Of a stretch of 64,000 bases of DNA, positions 46,434 through 57,801 are shown piece by piece. Numbering within the stretch: the first letter of the stretch is position 1; each line of letters starts with the position of its first letter. Location of the stretch: NCBI GenBank assembly GCA_003254905.1, contig QANU01099983.1, positions 587,023 through 651,022 on the forward strand, read 5' to 3'. Source of the stretch: Nissolia schottii (Eukaryota; Streptophyta; Magnoliopsida; Fabales; Fabaceae). The notes beneath the pieces are model-generated. The model worked only from the letters and a program-made list of their open reading frames with translations, was not told where the DNA came from and ran no database searches. A program made the translations under genes and the position numbers.

Positions 46434-47385
46434 TTTTCTCCATTTTTCTTTCTTATATAGTTAATAAATTATTTACATATCCTATGAAAATTAAAAATTG
46501 GCTTGTAACATTATATAAATGTCAATTTTGATTATATCAGAATAATAAAGAACAATGCATGTCGAATATGTATTTTTTTAGTTGTCAGAAAAATGTGTGA
46601 GCTTTATTTGTATTATTTTCTGTTTCTCAAGTTTTCTTTCTTATGTAATTAATAAATTATTTACATATCTTATGAAAATTAAAAATTGGCTCGTAAAATT
46701 ATATAAATGTCAATTTTGATTATATCAAAATAATAANAAAAATTTGAACTGAATAGAATGTGAAAAGAAATTATGTATACAATTTGTTAAAATTACAAAC
46801 TTAATTGTGTGTTAACCTGATGGTAAATGCATATTATGATTTTGAGATAAGAATCCAATTTGACTCTTGACACAAAATATGTAAGTGCAACTTATTGAAC
46901 CGAAAACTTTATTGTGTCAATTTTGATTATATCAAAATAATAAGGAACAATGCATGTCGAATAGGTATTTTTTTAGTTGTCAGAAAAATGTGTGAGCTTT
47001 ATTTGTATTATTTTCTTTTTCTCAAATTTTCTTTCTTATATAATTAATAAATTATTTACATATCCTATAAAAATTAAAAATTGGCTCATAAAATTATATA
47101 AATGTCAGTTTTGATTATATCAAAATAATAAGGAACAATGCATGTCGAATATGTATTTTTTTAGTTGTCAGAAAAATGTGTGAGCTTTATTTGTATTATT
47201 TCCTGTTTCTCAAATTTTCTTTCTTATATAATTAATAAATTATTTACATATCCTATGAAAATTAAAAATTGGCTCGTAAAATTATATAAATGTCAATTTT
47301 GATTATATCAAAATAATAAAGAACAATGCATGTCGAATAGATATTTGTTTAGTTGTCAGAAAAATGTGTGACCTTTATTTGTATA
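46434..47385 (+). repeat. ~188-bp tandem repeat array, about 4.5 copies
   Basis: Each unit contains TTTCTTTCTTATATAATTAA, TTTACATATCCTATGAAAAT, GATTATATCAAAATAATAA, AACAATGCATGTCGAATA and TTTAGTTGTCAGAAAAATG. Unit starts lie near 46444, 46633, 47029 and 47219. The run is broken at 46740-46905 by unrelated AT-rich sequence. It is probably part of the intron or body of the CACTA-related DNA. Confidence 0.85.
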
Positions 47386-47674
47386 ATGCTTACTTTATTC
47401 AATGATGACCATGGACTAATAAAAAAATAAATTAAAAAAATAAATATAAACATATGTATGCAAGAGGGTTTACAGATAAGAGTGCACAAACATTACATCA
47501 CAGAATGCACAAACATTATACAACAGAGCGCACAAACTTTACATTGAGGGTGAACATGCCTATTTGTTCTAAACACGACAAATAATGTTTTATTAAGAGC
47601 AAAAAGGAGTTGGGAAAGAGCACATTACCACATATCGGTCGATGTAGTCCCTTTTCCCCTGGACTAGTTGTGTG

Positions 47675-47755
47675 TCACGAGTCAAGGATGAAAAGCCTTC
47701 GCCTTGTCACATCAAGGGCATACAGCCACCAATGTTCATTGTGCACTGTTGGCAC
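47675..47755 (-). pseudogene. Fragment of an Ulp1-type (C48) protease domain
   Basis: On the minus strand the frame VPTVHNEHWWLYALDVTRRR continues LFILDS and a stop. The HWWLYALD...FILDS pattern is the region around the catalytic histidine of Ulp1-like cysteine proteases. Such domains are common in plant CACTA and Mutator-type elements. Only about 27 codons remain; no catalytic Asp/Cys part was found nearby. It is most likely debris of the transposon that hit the SAUR array, but in the opposite orientation to the leader copies. Confidence 0.6.
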
Positions 47756-47829
47756 AAAAATTTGCATAAGTAAACAAAGAATATCAGCATATTATACCTA
47801 AACGCAACAATTAAAACAATATAACTATA

Positions 47830-49012
47830 ATGCATATAAAATACTGATGGTTTTGTGTGGTTTAGAGAAGGGGGGTTGAATCTAAGCAAGGGTTTTTTAA
47901 AAAAATTCTGATCTTTTAAAATTTGTCTCCTAAAATTTCAGCAGATATCTCCTAGTTTTCTGGGAGACAAGTTTTTAAAAAAAAACTTATTTTCACGAAA
48001 ATTAAAAACTGAATAATTTTAAGAGCTGAGTATGTAAAAGACAGAAGGAAAGAAAATTCACACAGAGATTTATACTGGTTCGATTCCTTAACGGGAATCT
48101 ACGTCTAGTTCTTCAAACTCCAAAACTAATTTTCTTTCACACCAATTTCAAGTACAAAGACAAAACAATAATTCCTTTCACTCAGGAATTTTTCAAACCA
48201 AAACAGAAACTTGAAGCCAACTCTTTCTCTCAAGCTCTCTGTTGCTCACCAAAAGGATTCTCAAAAAATATTTTTCAAACAATGAAGACACTCAACAATT
48301 TCAAACCAAGGAACATACCAAAATAATCAGAGATTGAAAGATGTAAAGCTCTTTGGAGAAAATATCACAAATGACTTTTTGGCTCTTGTGTCTTCAGTTC
48401 AAAGTGATCAATGGTCACTTATTTATGTTTGATTCTTGAAGCTTCAAGACCATCTTCTTTATTTTTGCCATGATTCCTTCTTCCATGATTCTGGTGCTTT
48501 CTTATTTTGTGTTTAATCAGCTTGATATTTTTCTCTTTTGACCGTTGGAGAGGAGAGCTTCTTGCTCCAAGAATGTTGGTTTTCCAACTTTGTATTCATC
48601 ACCTTCGTGTGACCGTTGGGAAGAGATTTTGCTTTCCTCCTTTTTGCATACTTCACGTTGTTTAGCTCTTTGGAAGCAGATTTTGTTTCATAATTTTTGC
48701 TTCCTGTTTTCTCCACGTGATTCTTCATTTCTTTCTTTAAATAAAATTATTTCTTTCCAATACTTTGTATCCAGACGGTTTTGCAAGGAGAGCTCCATGA
48801 TATTTGCTTTCCTAATTTTTTATTGTATCCATCAAGTTCAGCCTTTCCTCTTTGGTGTACTTCACGTGACCTTCTTTCTTTTTGTCAAAGAAGAATTGCT
48901 TTTATTTCTTTGTCTTATTCTCCATCTATGGCTATATCATAGCTTTTTGTTGTACATGGAGATTGCTTGTCAATAGCTTCCAATTTGTTTCTCTTTCCAC
49001 CTTTTCCATAAA
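47830..49012. other. Repeat-like DNA, origin unclear
   Basis: Starts with TTTAGAGAAGGGGGGTTGAA and includes TTTATACTGGTTCGATTCC and GGGAATCTACGTCTAG, phrases I associate with dispersed legume repeats, though I cannot name the family. Frames here (for example 48545-48976) have no domain. It ends at the assembly gap 49013-49028. Confidence 0.35.
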
Positions 49013-49028
49013 NNNNNNNNNNNNNNNN

Positions 49029-49061
<33 letters not shown>
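49013..49061. repeat. Assembly gap and (TA)n microsatellite
   Basis: 16 Ns followed by about 33 bp of AT repeats. Confidence 0.9.
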
Positions 49062-49062
<1 letters not shown>

Positions 49063-49848
49063 TTCCCTTTTTATTACAAGTCTCCTTTCTTTCCTATTTC
49101 AAACATAATTTCCCTTTTCTTTCTTCTGTTCCACCATCAGTGCTTGCTGTCCGAAACTTATGCTATCCATAGTCCCTTTCTTTATTTTTCTTGAGATATT
49201 TCAATGCTAACTTGGGACAAGAGGAGATAATATTGCTAATTAATTTTATTTATCCTGAAACACTAGCACACATGTTAGAACGTTCATACAATGCTTGTCA
49301 TCATCAATTTTATTTTCCAAATTTAATCAACAAATACATATAAAAGAAGGAATTAAGAAAAAAAATACATATAAAATTCCAAATCTGTGGTCTGCTTGGA
49401 GTATGTTAGGGCCATGTTTACAAATTTCATAATTTTTAACTCTAATGTTACATGTCTAAAGCATGTTTATTAGTAATAGATAACCATTGGTACAATGCAG
49501 GAACAGCACACACTATGCAGATGTCTTTAATTTCAAGTATTGGTGCCATTATCTCATAAATTAGGTGAGTGGGGTATGCACTCTTTTTCAACCACCCTAA
49601 TCTTTGAAAAACAATTCTAAGGCATCTCCATGTGATATCTTGCGATGCCTTGTCTCTCAGTGGACCCCATTACTTAGGCCCATCATAAATAACTTCATTG
49701 AGAAATGGATTTGAAGAAGCCATTAACAACTATATATACTATGCTTCTTGAGCTCTCAAGCAACACAAGTAATTTGCATCCTCAAGTATCAGAACTCAAA
49801 TATTTCTCTCATACAAGTGCTTTGACATCACTGTAGTATAAAAACATA
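49062..49848 (+). promoter_or_regulatory. Spacer and promoter of the SAUR at 49849
   Basis: From about 49555 the sequence matches the minus-arm promoters turned around: GAGTGGGGTATGCACTC, then CCATGTGATATC, TGTCTC at 49651-49656 and GGACCCCAT, with TATATATA near 49731-49738. This promoter keeps TGTCTC although its closest relatives in minus orientation have TGTCAC. Confidence 0.65.
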
Positions 49849-50127
49849 ATGGGTTTCCGCTTACCAGGTATTAGAAGGGCATCACTTTCTGCAAACCAAG
49901 CAAGTTCCAAGGGGCTTGAGGTTCCAAAAGGCTATCTTGCTGTCTATGTTGGAGACAAAATGAGGCGGATCGTGATTCCAATATCGTACTTAAACCAACC
50001 TTCATTTCAAGAATTGCTATGTCAAGCAGAGGAAGAATATGGATATGATCATCCAACAGGAGGTCTCACAATTCCATGCAAGGAGGATGAGTTTCTAAAC
50101 ATCACTTCTCGCTTGAACGGGCCGTAG
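49849..50127 (+). CDS. SAUR protein, minus-arm type in plus orientation
   Basis: 92 residues: [20 protein letters not shown], core [20 protein letters not shown], end NITSRLNGP. The DKMRR loop, [10 protein letters not shown] ending and the 3' UTR (GTTGAGACAAACATGTACAG) are those of the minus-arm genes, not of the plus-arm genes, so the unit was inverted relative to the series or arose before the pairing. In the DST (50139-50171) the core ATAGATTAG has become ACAGATTAG. I for F in MRRIVI and Y for F in EEEYGY are mild changes. Intact. Confidence 0.95.
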   Translation: MGFRLPGIRRASLSANQASSKGLEVPKGYLAVYVGDKMRRIVIPISYLNQPSFQELLCQAEEEYGYDHPTGGLTIPCKEDEFLNITSRLNGP

Positions 50128-51928
50128 ATCATGCTAGTGGAGACACACAGATTAGTTGAGACAAACATGTACAGAAGGATTTTTATTTTCTTGTTAAGAC
50201 TTTCCATTTTGGTTTCTTCCTTGTACCATTACCCAGGAAGTGTAAAATTTTTACCTGAATGAGAAAGTTATGATATAACATTGTTACAACACTTTTAGCT
50301 TTTGCTATATCTCAATGGACTCTACTATATGTAGTATCATTTATCAAATTTCGGTTAGTGCATATCAGTCTATTAGTTATACACACACAATTCCCTGCTT
50401 TCAAGTTATGGAGAGGAAACTCTAAAGAAATAATTCAACTGACACAATGAATTTGTGAATCAATTGTCCCTTTTTTAGTAGTAAGTAACCATTGGTTAAT
50501 TAACTAACTAATGAATCAATATTCAATATGGAATTAAAAGCAGCAAATGTTTAGTAAATAAATCAAATAATGGGCTCAATTGGTTCCCTAGCGTTGTTCA
50601 ATCTATATCCATGTGAAAATGGAATGCAAAATACATTAGTTCAAAAACAGCCTTTCCCAATTGTTGTTAGATTCTTCAATAACATGTGGCTCATTTAGTT
50701 CCTCCTTTCAGCACCACAAAATAGATACCTTCTCTTAATTTTGTCCTCCTTCCCTTTCTATTATCACTGCAAAATTGACTCTAATATTTTACTAATCAAG
50801 CAGCACCATCACATGCTTTATTGGTTAATTTTAGGGAAGCAATGAATGATATACTGATCATCTCCAACTACTGTAGGTAATGGTAGGTAACTGAAATTTA
50901 AATTGAGAACTTGATCTATGGTATTTGAAAGTAGCAAGTGCTAATTATTTTAGGAAGATAGTTTACAGCATAAACTTTTGCAACTGTCATAGATGTTATG
51001 GACATGGACCCTTAGTTTAAGCTGTGAAGTCAAACGTATGATTTGTTCTTTCACTTTTGTAGGTGTTTAAACATTTGCTTCTTTCATTTTAAATTGTAAG
51101 ATCTAGTTTTAAGGTTAAAAATTATAGAAAGGCAGTAGTTATTTCTGTAATTACAGAAGAAGATACTCCAAGATAGTTTAACAGTGGTTCATGAGATTTT
51201 GACAAGTTCTGGTAGTTAATTAGTACTTTTCCTTGCAGAGCAAATCATCAAGCAATCAGCATCAGAACGGAGTCCTGTTAAATTTGTTTCATAATGGAAG
51301 TTTATATGGATGACACTGTTGCTATACCATCTTGGAAAGACTGCAAAATTTAGAAATAAGTAATTATGATTACTGGCATGCCCTTAACACAGGATCTTCA
51401 GTTGCCTCCAAACCATGATTTATATAGCTTTGAACTACATTATAATTTATCACACAGATACTAGTTGGCAGTAACATGTCACCTCACCATTGAGTTGCGG
51501 TATCAAAATGAAGACAACAAGTGAGTGACATGTCTACAAAAATGTGGAGTGGGCAACAGATAATGTATGAAGTATGAACTAACATTTAAGTTTCACTTGA
51601 GCACCTCTCATTTGATTTCATGTGGCTGCTCTATTAGCCATTCCTTGAGAAGGTGGGGTATGCACTCTTTTACAACTCCTTAATCCTTCATACAGTCCTT
51701 GAGACAGCACCATGTGATCTCTCATCTGTATGCCTCCTATCCTTTAACCCCTTCGACAATCATTTATCTAAGAAATAGTCTTCCATAGAGTCTTAAAATC
51801 TATAAATACACTTCCTCTTACCTTCAGAAAGAACACAAGTCATTTGCATCCTTAAGCATCAACACTTACACACATCCTTCTTAAATTTGAGAGCTTTGCC
51901 TTGTTCTTCTTGCATACTAACACAAAAG
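50128..51928. other. Spacer and promoter of the SAUR at 51929
   Basis: About 1.2 kb of AT-rich spacer without a gene. From about 51480 the promoter shared with the genes at 41129 and 54573 begins, with GAGACA (TGTCTC inverted, near 51702), the CCATGTGATCTC block and TATAAATA at 51801-51808. Confidence 0.6.
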
Positions 51929-52207
51929 ATGGGTTTCCGTATACCTGCTATTCGAAGGGCCTCGTCCAGTGCAAGCCAAGCAGCTTCAAGATCTGTGGAA
52001 GTCCCAAAGGGCTATCTTGCAGTGTATGTTGGAGAGAATCAGAAGCGGTTTCTGATCCCCGTATCATACTTGAACCAACCTTCATTCGAAGACTTGTTGA
52101 GTCAAGCTGAAGAAGAGTTTGGATATGATCATCCCATGGGTGGCCTTACAATTCCTTGCAGTGAAAATGTCTTCCAACATATCACTTCTCGTTTGAACGG
52201 GCTATGA
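51929..52207 (+). CDS. SAUR protein, ENQKRF type
   Basis: 92 residues: [20 protein letters not shown], core [20 protein letters not shown], end [11 protein letters not shown]. It differs from its sister at 41129 mainly in the N-terminal linker and in FEDLL for FQDLL. The 3' UTR has a degenerate DST (ATAGATAGATTTG, then TTTTGTA). The ATG at 51929 is the first after the TATA box and leader; the open frame upstream has no ATG. It is followed by about 1.2 kb without a gene. Confidence 0.95.
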   Translation: MGFRIPAIRRASSSASQAASRSVEVPKGYLAVYVGENQKRFLIPVSYLNQPSFEDLLSQAEEEFGYDHPMGGLTIPCSENVFQHITSRLNGL

Positions 52208-53418
52208 ATCTCACACTGATATAGATAGATTTGTATACACATTTTGTAGCATAGGAAAATTCTATACTTGTAAAGATTAAACCATTTTCTCAGGAAATGA
52301 AAGATGAATGGTCATTAGAATGACAGATTCAGAGTATTTCCTCTGTTTTTTGTTTAATGACAATGACCGAGTTTAGCTACTCTTGTGTTTCTGTTTTTAT
52401 AAACTCCAGCTTTCTCCTCTGTATGCACTAGAACCTCATGCAGTAATGGCAACGCTGCTTGGTGTTAGAAAAATCTGACTTGATTGTTTTAATGAATTCC
52501 GATGATGCAGTAAATAAAATATTGTAGCAATTAGCATGTGATATTGCTTTTTTGTGCTTCAAGGAGGATCTAATTTGAGCTAGTATTATGTCAATAACAT
52601 TGTTTTTATTCATAAATCCAATATGTATGAATTGTTACTTGGGATTCACGCTTCCAAGTTACTATCGCAAATATACAAAGGATTAGGTGGAAAATATGAG
52701 ATTTACCTCTCCTTTTACACAATTTGTGTGGCAGCCTCCTCTGGTGTATGCATGATTTCGGATACCTGAACTGGAAGGCTCACCATGAGAGTAAAGCTCA
52801 AGATCTTACATAAAGAGAACAAGTATCAAGCCACTTAAATCAATTTGACACTAATTGAATTCTCGAAAAGACTAAACGAAAGGGCTGTTGATGTGTTTTG
52901 AGATTTTATCTACTGCAGTATTTGTTTTAATGTTATGTTAGATTGCAATCTTTTTCTTAGTTGTGTAATGAGTGCTGGTGCCGTCATAAGTTGCCAATAG
53001 TTTGGCTTAGCAATTGCAGCAAGTTATGCAGGGTAATGTGTAAGTTCCTTAGTTGAAAGAATGAAGAGAAGTCTTCAAGTTTCATTTCAGAAATCTGTTT
53101 CAGAACTTACAGGTCGATATGAGGCAATGCTTGGAGGGATGATAAAATAGAAGAGAAGCAGAAATCCGAAGATTAACAGGGGGCATGGCGGGTAAAGAAA
53201 GATAACACAAACACAGTAAGTGTGTATAATATTGTAATCATTTTAATTTTACTGTAAACAATGAAACTAATAACAAACATGTTCCACTTTTGCATGAAAG
53301 CAAAGGGAAAACAGAAACAATCTACTGGCTGTACAATTGTACTCTACAAAATTTGTTTTGATTTGAGCTAATGTAGGTAGGTTATGTCAGTCTTTTTGTT
53401 CTGAATTTGATGAACAAT
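52208..53418. other. Spacer
   Basis: 3' flank shared with the genes at 41129 and 54573 to about 52500, then unique AT-rich sequence. No gene. Confidence 0.6.
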
Positions 53419-53687
53419 TCAAGGCAGAATTGATATGATATCTAAGAACGAATCTTCTCCGCAAGGAATTGTGAGGCCACCCCCATTGGATGATGGTACC
53501 CAAATTCTTCTTCTGCTTTACATAGTAACTCTTGAAACGATGGTTGGTTCAAGTATGCTATTGGAATCACGAACCGCTTCATTTTTTCTCCCACATACAC
53601 TGCAACATACCCTTTCGGGACTTCTCCGCCCTTCAAAGTCGCTTGTGTTTGTGTAACTCTTCTAATGCCAGGTAAACGAAAGCCCAT
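53419..53687 (-). pseudogene. Frameshifted SAUR (pair 9, minus arm)
   Basis: Starts [20 protein letters not shown], core [18 protein letters not shown], and is normal to GYHHPMG. Five G occur where relatives have three, a +2 insertion, so the reading frame leaves the LTIPC motif and ends at 53442 after an unrelated tail. The original frame can still be followed to a stop at 53419-53421, though the ending is also diverged. The loop (EKMKR) is of the plus-arm type although the gene is on the minus strand. The promoter element reads TGTCTT. A shortened 81-residue product could still be made. Confidence 0.85.
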
Positions 53688-54572
53688 GGTTTCTTCTTGG
53701 TTACTAACTTCACACACAACCCTGAAGAATGATCTCACATAACTTGTATGAGAAACAAGTTTTCAAATCTGATGTTTTAGTATAAGAATGCAATGATATG
53801 AGTATCTATATATAAAGATCAATAGGGTGCTTGAAATGTGTGGATACCCTTCTCTACGGAATTGAATGATGGGGTCTAGTGAAAGACAAGGGCTCATGAA
53901 CCATCACATGCTGCTGTCTTTGAGCTCTTAAACAATAACTACTAGTGATTTGAAGTAAATGGTCCATCCTATAGAAGATTTTCTAACACACTCACTGCTT
54001 GAAAATGAAAGAGATTTATTTAAGCAATGTAATGGACTAGTCCTTACGTTCAGGACATGCTCAAGACATCTCACATTTTCATAATATTCATAATTGTTCT
54101 CCTACCCAGTTATTAGTTTAGCACATGGTAGCTATATATCAGCATTGAGTTGCTATATCAATATGAAGAAAATGTGACATGTCTAAAGCATGTCTTCAAA
54201 AACAGTGAACACCAATTAATGCATGAGCAAATACAAGGTTCTAGTTGAGCTTATCTCATTTGATTGCAAGTGGCTGCTTTATTAGCCATTCTTTGAAAAA
54301 GGTGGGGTATACACTCTATACAAACATGGACACCTTCTAAGACAGCACCATGTGATCTCTCATCTGTATGCCCCCCCCCCCATTCTTAACCCTTTCAACA
54401 ATCATTTCTCTTGTAAAAAGTTTCCAAATAATCTTAAAATCTATAAATACACTTCCTCTTATCTTCAAAAACAACACAAGCCATTGGCATCCGTAAGCAT
54501 CAATACTTGGACACAGTCTTCTTAAATTTGAGAGCTTTGCCTTGTTCTTCTTCGTGCATACTAAAACAAAAG
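53688..54572. promoter_or_regulatory. Bidirectional SAUR promoter, pair 9
   Basis: 885 bp between ATGs. The plus arm has TATAAATA at 54442-54449 and the CCATGTGATCTC block near 54349-54361, with AAGACA (TGTCTT inverted) rather than TGTCTC. The minus arm has TGTCTT and a TATATATA near 53808. This pair is built from different subtypes than pairs 1-8. Confidence 0.65.
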
Positions 54573-54851
54573 ATGGGTTTCCGTTTACGAGCTATTCGAT
54601 GGGCCTCATTCAATGCTAGCCAAGCACCTTCAAAATCAGTGGAAGTCCCAAAGGGCTATCTTGCAGTGTATGTCAGGGAGAATCAAAAGCGGTTTGTGAT
54701 CCCTATATCATACTTGAACCAACCGTCATTCAAAGACTTGTTGAGTCAAGCCGAGGAAGAGTTTGGATATGATCATCCCATGGGTGGCCTTACGATTCCT
54801 TGCAGCGAACATGTCTTCCTACAGATCACTTCTCGCTTGGATGGGCAATGA
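54573..54851 (+). CDS. SAUR protein, ENQKRF type (pair 9, plus arm)
   Basis: 92 residues: [20 protein letters not shown], core [20 protein letters not shown], end [11 protein letters not shown]. The glycine of the YVGE motif, invariant in all other genes here, is arginine, and the P of RLPG is R. Both could affect the start of the SAUR fold. The DST is the best on the plus strand: GGA 54865-54867, CATAGATTAG, GTA 54896-54898. Confidence 0.94.
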   Translation: MGFRLRAIRWASFNASQAPSKSVEVPKGYLAVYVRENQKRFVIPISYLNQPSFKDLLSQAEEEFGYDHPMGGLTIPCSEHVFLQITSRLDGQ

Positions 54852-54864
54852 ACCTCGCACTGCA

Positions 54865-54898
54865 GGAGGCTGACATAGATTAGTATACCAATTTTGTA
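54865..54898 (+). promoter_or_regulatory. DST element
   Basis: GGAGGCTGACATAGATTAG followed by TTTTGTA: all three DST parts with family spacing. Confidence 0.75.
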
Positions 54899-56505
54899 CA
54901 ATAGGAAACTAAATTGTATAGATTACACCTTTTTCTCAGGAAATGAAAGATGAATGACCAATAGAATGACAAATTCAGAGTATTTCCTCTGTTTTTTTTG
55001 TTTAATGACAAGGAATTCTTCAACTGCTCTAGTGTTTTTATTTGAATTGACTCCAGTTTTCTCCTCTCCCTGCAACTAGGACCTTGCGCAGTAATGGCAA
55101 CACTGCTTGGTGTTAGAAAAATCAGATTTGACTGTTCTCATGAATTCCAATGATACGTACGCATGTAAAATTATCTGATTATAAGATTTTAATAAATAAA
55201 TAAATGCATGTAAAACTATAATTCACAGCCCAAATTCCAACTGCTAAGGCAGATCCACATTAACATCGTCATCCACAATGCATGACATTTCTATAGCTAA
55301 AGAAACTTCTCATTCATTGAAGGTATGGTTTATCTATATATGCATACTATCTTATTTCTTTAGTTAAGTTTTAACCAACCCTTAAATTTCCAAAATGTAA
55401 TATCAGTGCTGTACTCATCAGATTTAAGTGATGATCGTGTTCAAGGCCAAGTACAGTTGATTTACTGATTTCTCATCCTAACTAGCTCAACGGCCAAAGC
55501 AAAAAACTGGAAAACTAGAAAAGAAGAAAAAAGAAAATCAGTTTCAGTGCTTTAAGAAATCAATAATTCTATATTTATTAGCCTAATAAGGGATCTAGAC
55601 ATCATTAGGCGCTACAGATTTTCGAAGTGCTTGAGACCTCGGGAAAGCTCACAAAACTTTGAGGCTCCAAATTGAGAAATTGATCAAATCAACAAAGCTC
55701 CAAATTTAAATGTAGAAATTTTATGAGGCTCAGTTTTAAGTAACTAATTACAGTCCTACAGAACCCTTAAAGTTTAAAGCATGCATTGCATAATTCACAT
55801 TGACAAATATAATAAATATACCTTTTGATCTATTTTAGTTAATAGGAGGTAGCAACTTAGCAGCAAATCTATATAGACAAACACTCAAAAGTGGACATTT
55901 TCACTGCTTTAGTAATCAGTGAGGTGGTTGGCTTGAATGTGGGACCATATTCATGCCATTCAAGTACCAGTGATGTTGGGAATTAGGATATTGTCACAAA
56001 ATGTGGTCATCTTTAGCCTCCAATCCAATTATTTAATAGATATCAGTATCAGCTAGAATTCATGGTTTATAGATTAGATTCAAAGAAATGGTAGGTTATC
56101 AGGATGAAGAACCTATGTGATATGTTCTAAGCATGTCTGGAACATTAGAAGTTTCCCACTACATCAGCTTTGTATTTAACCATTTATTAGCTTCGCAGCT
56201 GTCTCTTTCTACAGATGGCAACTATGTTGGCAAGAATTCTCAAATCTCAAGTAACCCTTCATAAACACATTGGAGACAATACCATGTGATCTCTCATTAT
56301 CCCTTGTCTCTAACCAGACCCTACCAAATGGCACTTCAACCATTCACTTCAGAAGAGAATTGTCTCAACAGAAACTGGTATGCGGTATATCTATATATAC
56401 TCCCCATGGCATTCTCAAAGCAACACAAGTCAATAGCAACAATATTTCTTCCTTACACCCTTTGAGATCATTACATTCTCAAGCAACACAAATCAACAGA
56501 AAACA
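54899..56505. other. Spacer and promoter of the broken SAUR at 56506
   Basis: No gene. The promoter carries TGTCTC at 56361-56366 and near 56308, the CCATGTGATCTC block, and TATATATA near 56392-56399. It is homologous to the orphan promoter at 40325-40470. Confidence 0.6.
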
Positions 56506-56783
56506 ATGGGATTTCGCTTACCTGGTATCAGAAGATCATCATCATTCAATGCAAACCAAGCATCTTCAAAAGCTGTGGAGGTTCCAAAGGGCTATCTTGC
56601 AATGTATGTTGGAGAGAAAATGAAGCGGTTTGTGATTCTGATTTCTTTCTTGAATCAACCTTCATTTCAACAACTGCTAAGCCAAGCTGAAGAAGAATTC
56701 GATATGATCATCCAATGGGCGGTCTCACAATTCCTTGCAGCGAAGATGCTTTCTTGAACCTCACTTCTCGCTTGAATGGATAA
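56506..56783 (+). pseudogene. Frameshifted SAUR, right end of the array
   Basis: Begins [20 protein letters not shown], core [17 protein letters not shown]. After EEEF one G is missing (GAATTCGATATG for GAATTCGGATATG), so the frame shifts and ends at 56757. Restoring the register by eye shows the usual TIPC and TSRLNG ending and a stop at 56781-56783. Only this single indel separates it from an intact gene, so it is probably a young null. Its N-terminal half is nearly the same as that of the genes at 24087 and 39101. The DST core is TTAGATTAG. Confidence 0.9.
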
Positions 56784-57387
56784 TAAGGTCAAAAACTGAC
56801 GAAGACTGACTTAGATTAGTTGAGAGACAATTTTGTACAGCAGGCACTTAAAATTTTTCCTTTTATTCTTACTTTGTAGTGAGAACTACCATCTCAGTGA
56901 ACTGTCAAGGATGAAAATATTGGAACTTTTTCTCCAATTTCAATGAATTTATACACTTTATCTATGAAAACTTATAGACTGCCATTGCCTTTCATGTGCT
57001 CTTTACAGAAAAGTGTGTATTACTATTAACTTCTAATCGAATTTGAGCTGAATTTTGGGAGAAATTAGGTAAACCTTGGCCCCAATGTTTTCAGCACCTA
57101 AAATTCTCTCTAAATCTTTATAGCAGCAAAAGTTTACCTCCAAAGTTCTTACTAAACAAAGCACACCACTAGTTGGTTGTACTTGCAAAATGAATGATCT
57201 CACGATGTGAATTGTGAAGTGAAGAAATAAAGAAGCTTTCTAACTGATTTTAAATATAAATAAATTGGATTCAAGTTTGGATAAGTGATTGCTCTCTTCA
57301 TTTTTCTGTTCAGTTCTTCTGACATTACAACTTACAAGCCATCCGTGTGAACATGAATGCAAGTAATGGTACATGTTTAATGTTACC
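56784..57387. other. Intergenic DNA right of the array
   Basis: 3' flank of the last SAUR, then AT-rich sequence without a recognised feature. Confidence 0.5.
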
Positions 57388-57735
57388 TAGAACTGTCAAA
57401 AATGCCCCAAATAAAGAGCAGTCGGCCCCTTAGTTTAGTCCCGTATAATTATCAGCCCAAGCCCTACTCCATATTTGTCATGGGCTTCAAAAGCCCCAGC
57501 CCTCTAAATACCCTGTTCACGTTGGGCTTGGGTCGGGTACCCTCGGGCTAGCCCAAATCCAAAACATCCTCTCACTCAATATCTGATCTCTATCTCCCAA
57601 ATCAACAAAACCTAAAACACTCTGATCTCTGCCGCCATCGCCGTCACGCCACGCCATCCCGTCACGCCACGCCATAGCCGTCGCTTCCCGCTGCCATTCC
57701 TCCGTGTCGGCAAACTCGCGTTTCGCTCCAATCAG
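57388..57735 (+). mobile_element. Possible hAT-type element end
   Basis: TAGAACTGTCAAAAATGCC and the following GGGCTTGGGTCGGGTACCC are reminiscent of the TAGGGCTGTCAA... ends with Cys-rich/GC-rich subterminal phrases of plant hAT elements. A GC-rich untranslated-exon-like part (CATCGCCGTCACGCCACGCC twice) ends at CAG|GTGCATTTTG. The opposite end was not found. Confidence 0.3.
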
Positions 57736-57801
57736 GTGCATTTTGATTTCCGTCCTGTGATTATACTTTTCCCCCTTTTAGTTTCTCGTGATTTTTCAGT
57801 G

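Noticed and set aside
47830..48500. Naming a specific LTR retrotransposon family here
   Set aside because: The phrases look familiar from legume repeats, but no LTR ends, primer-binding site or polyprotein were seen.
48545..48976. 143-codon frame rich in Phe and Leu
   Set aside because: It lies in repeat-like DNA, has no domain and continues poorly across the gap.
20345..56783. CRISPR-like periodic array
   Set aside because: The periodicity is that of ~3-kb gene-pair duplications in a plant genome, not short repeats with unique spacers.
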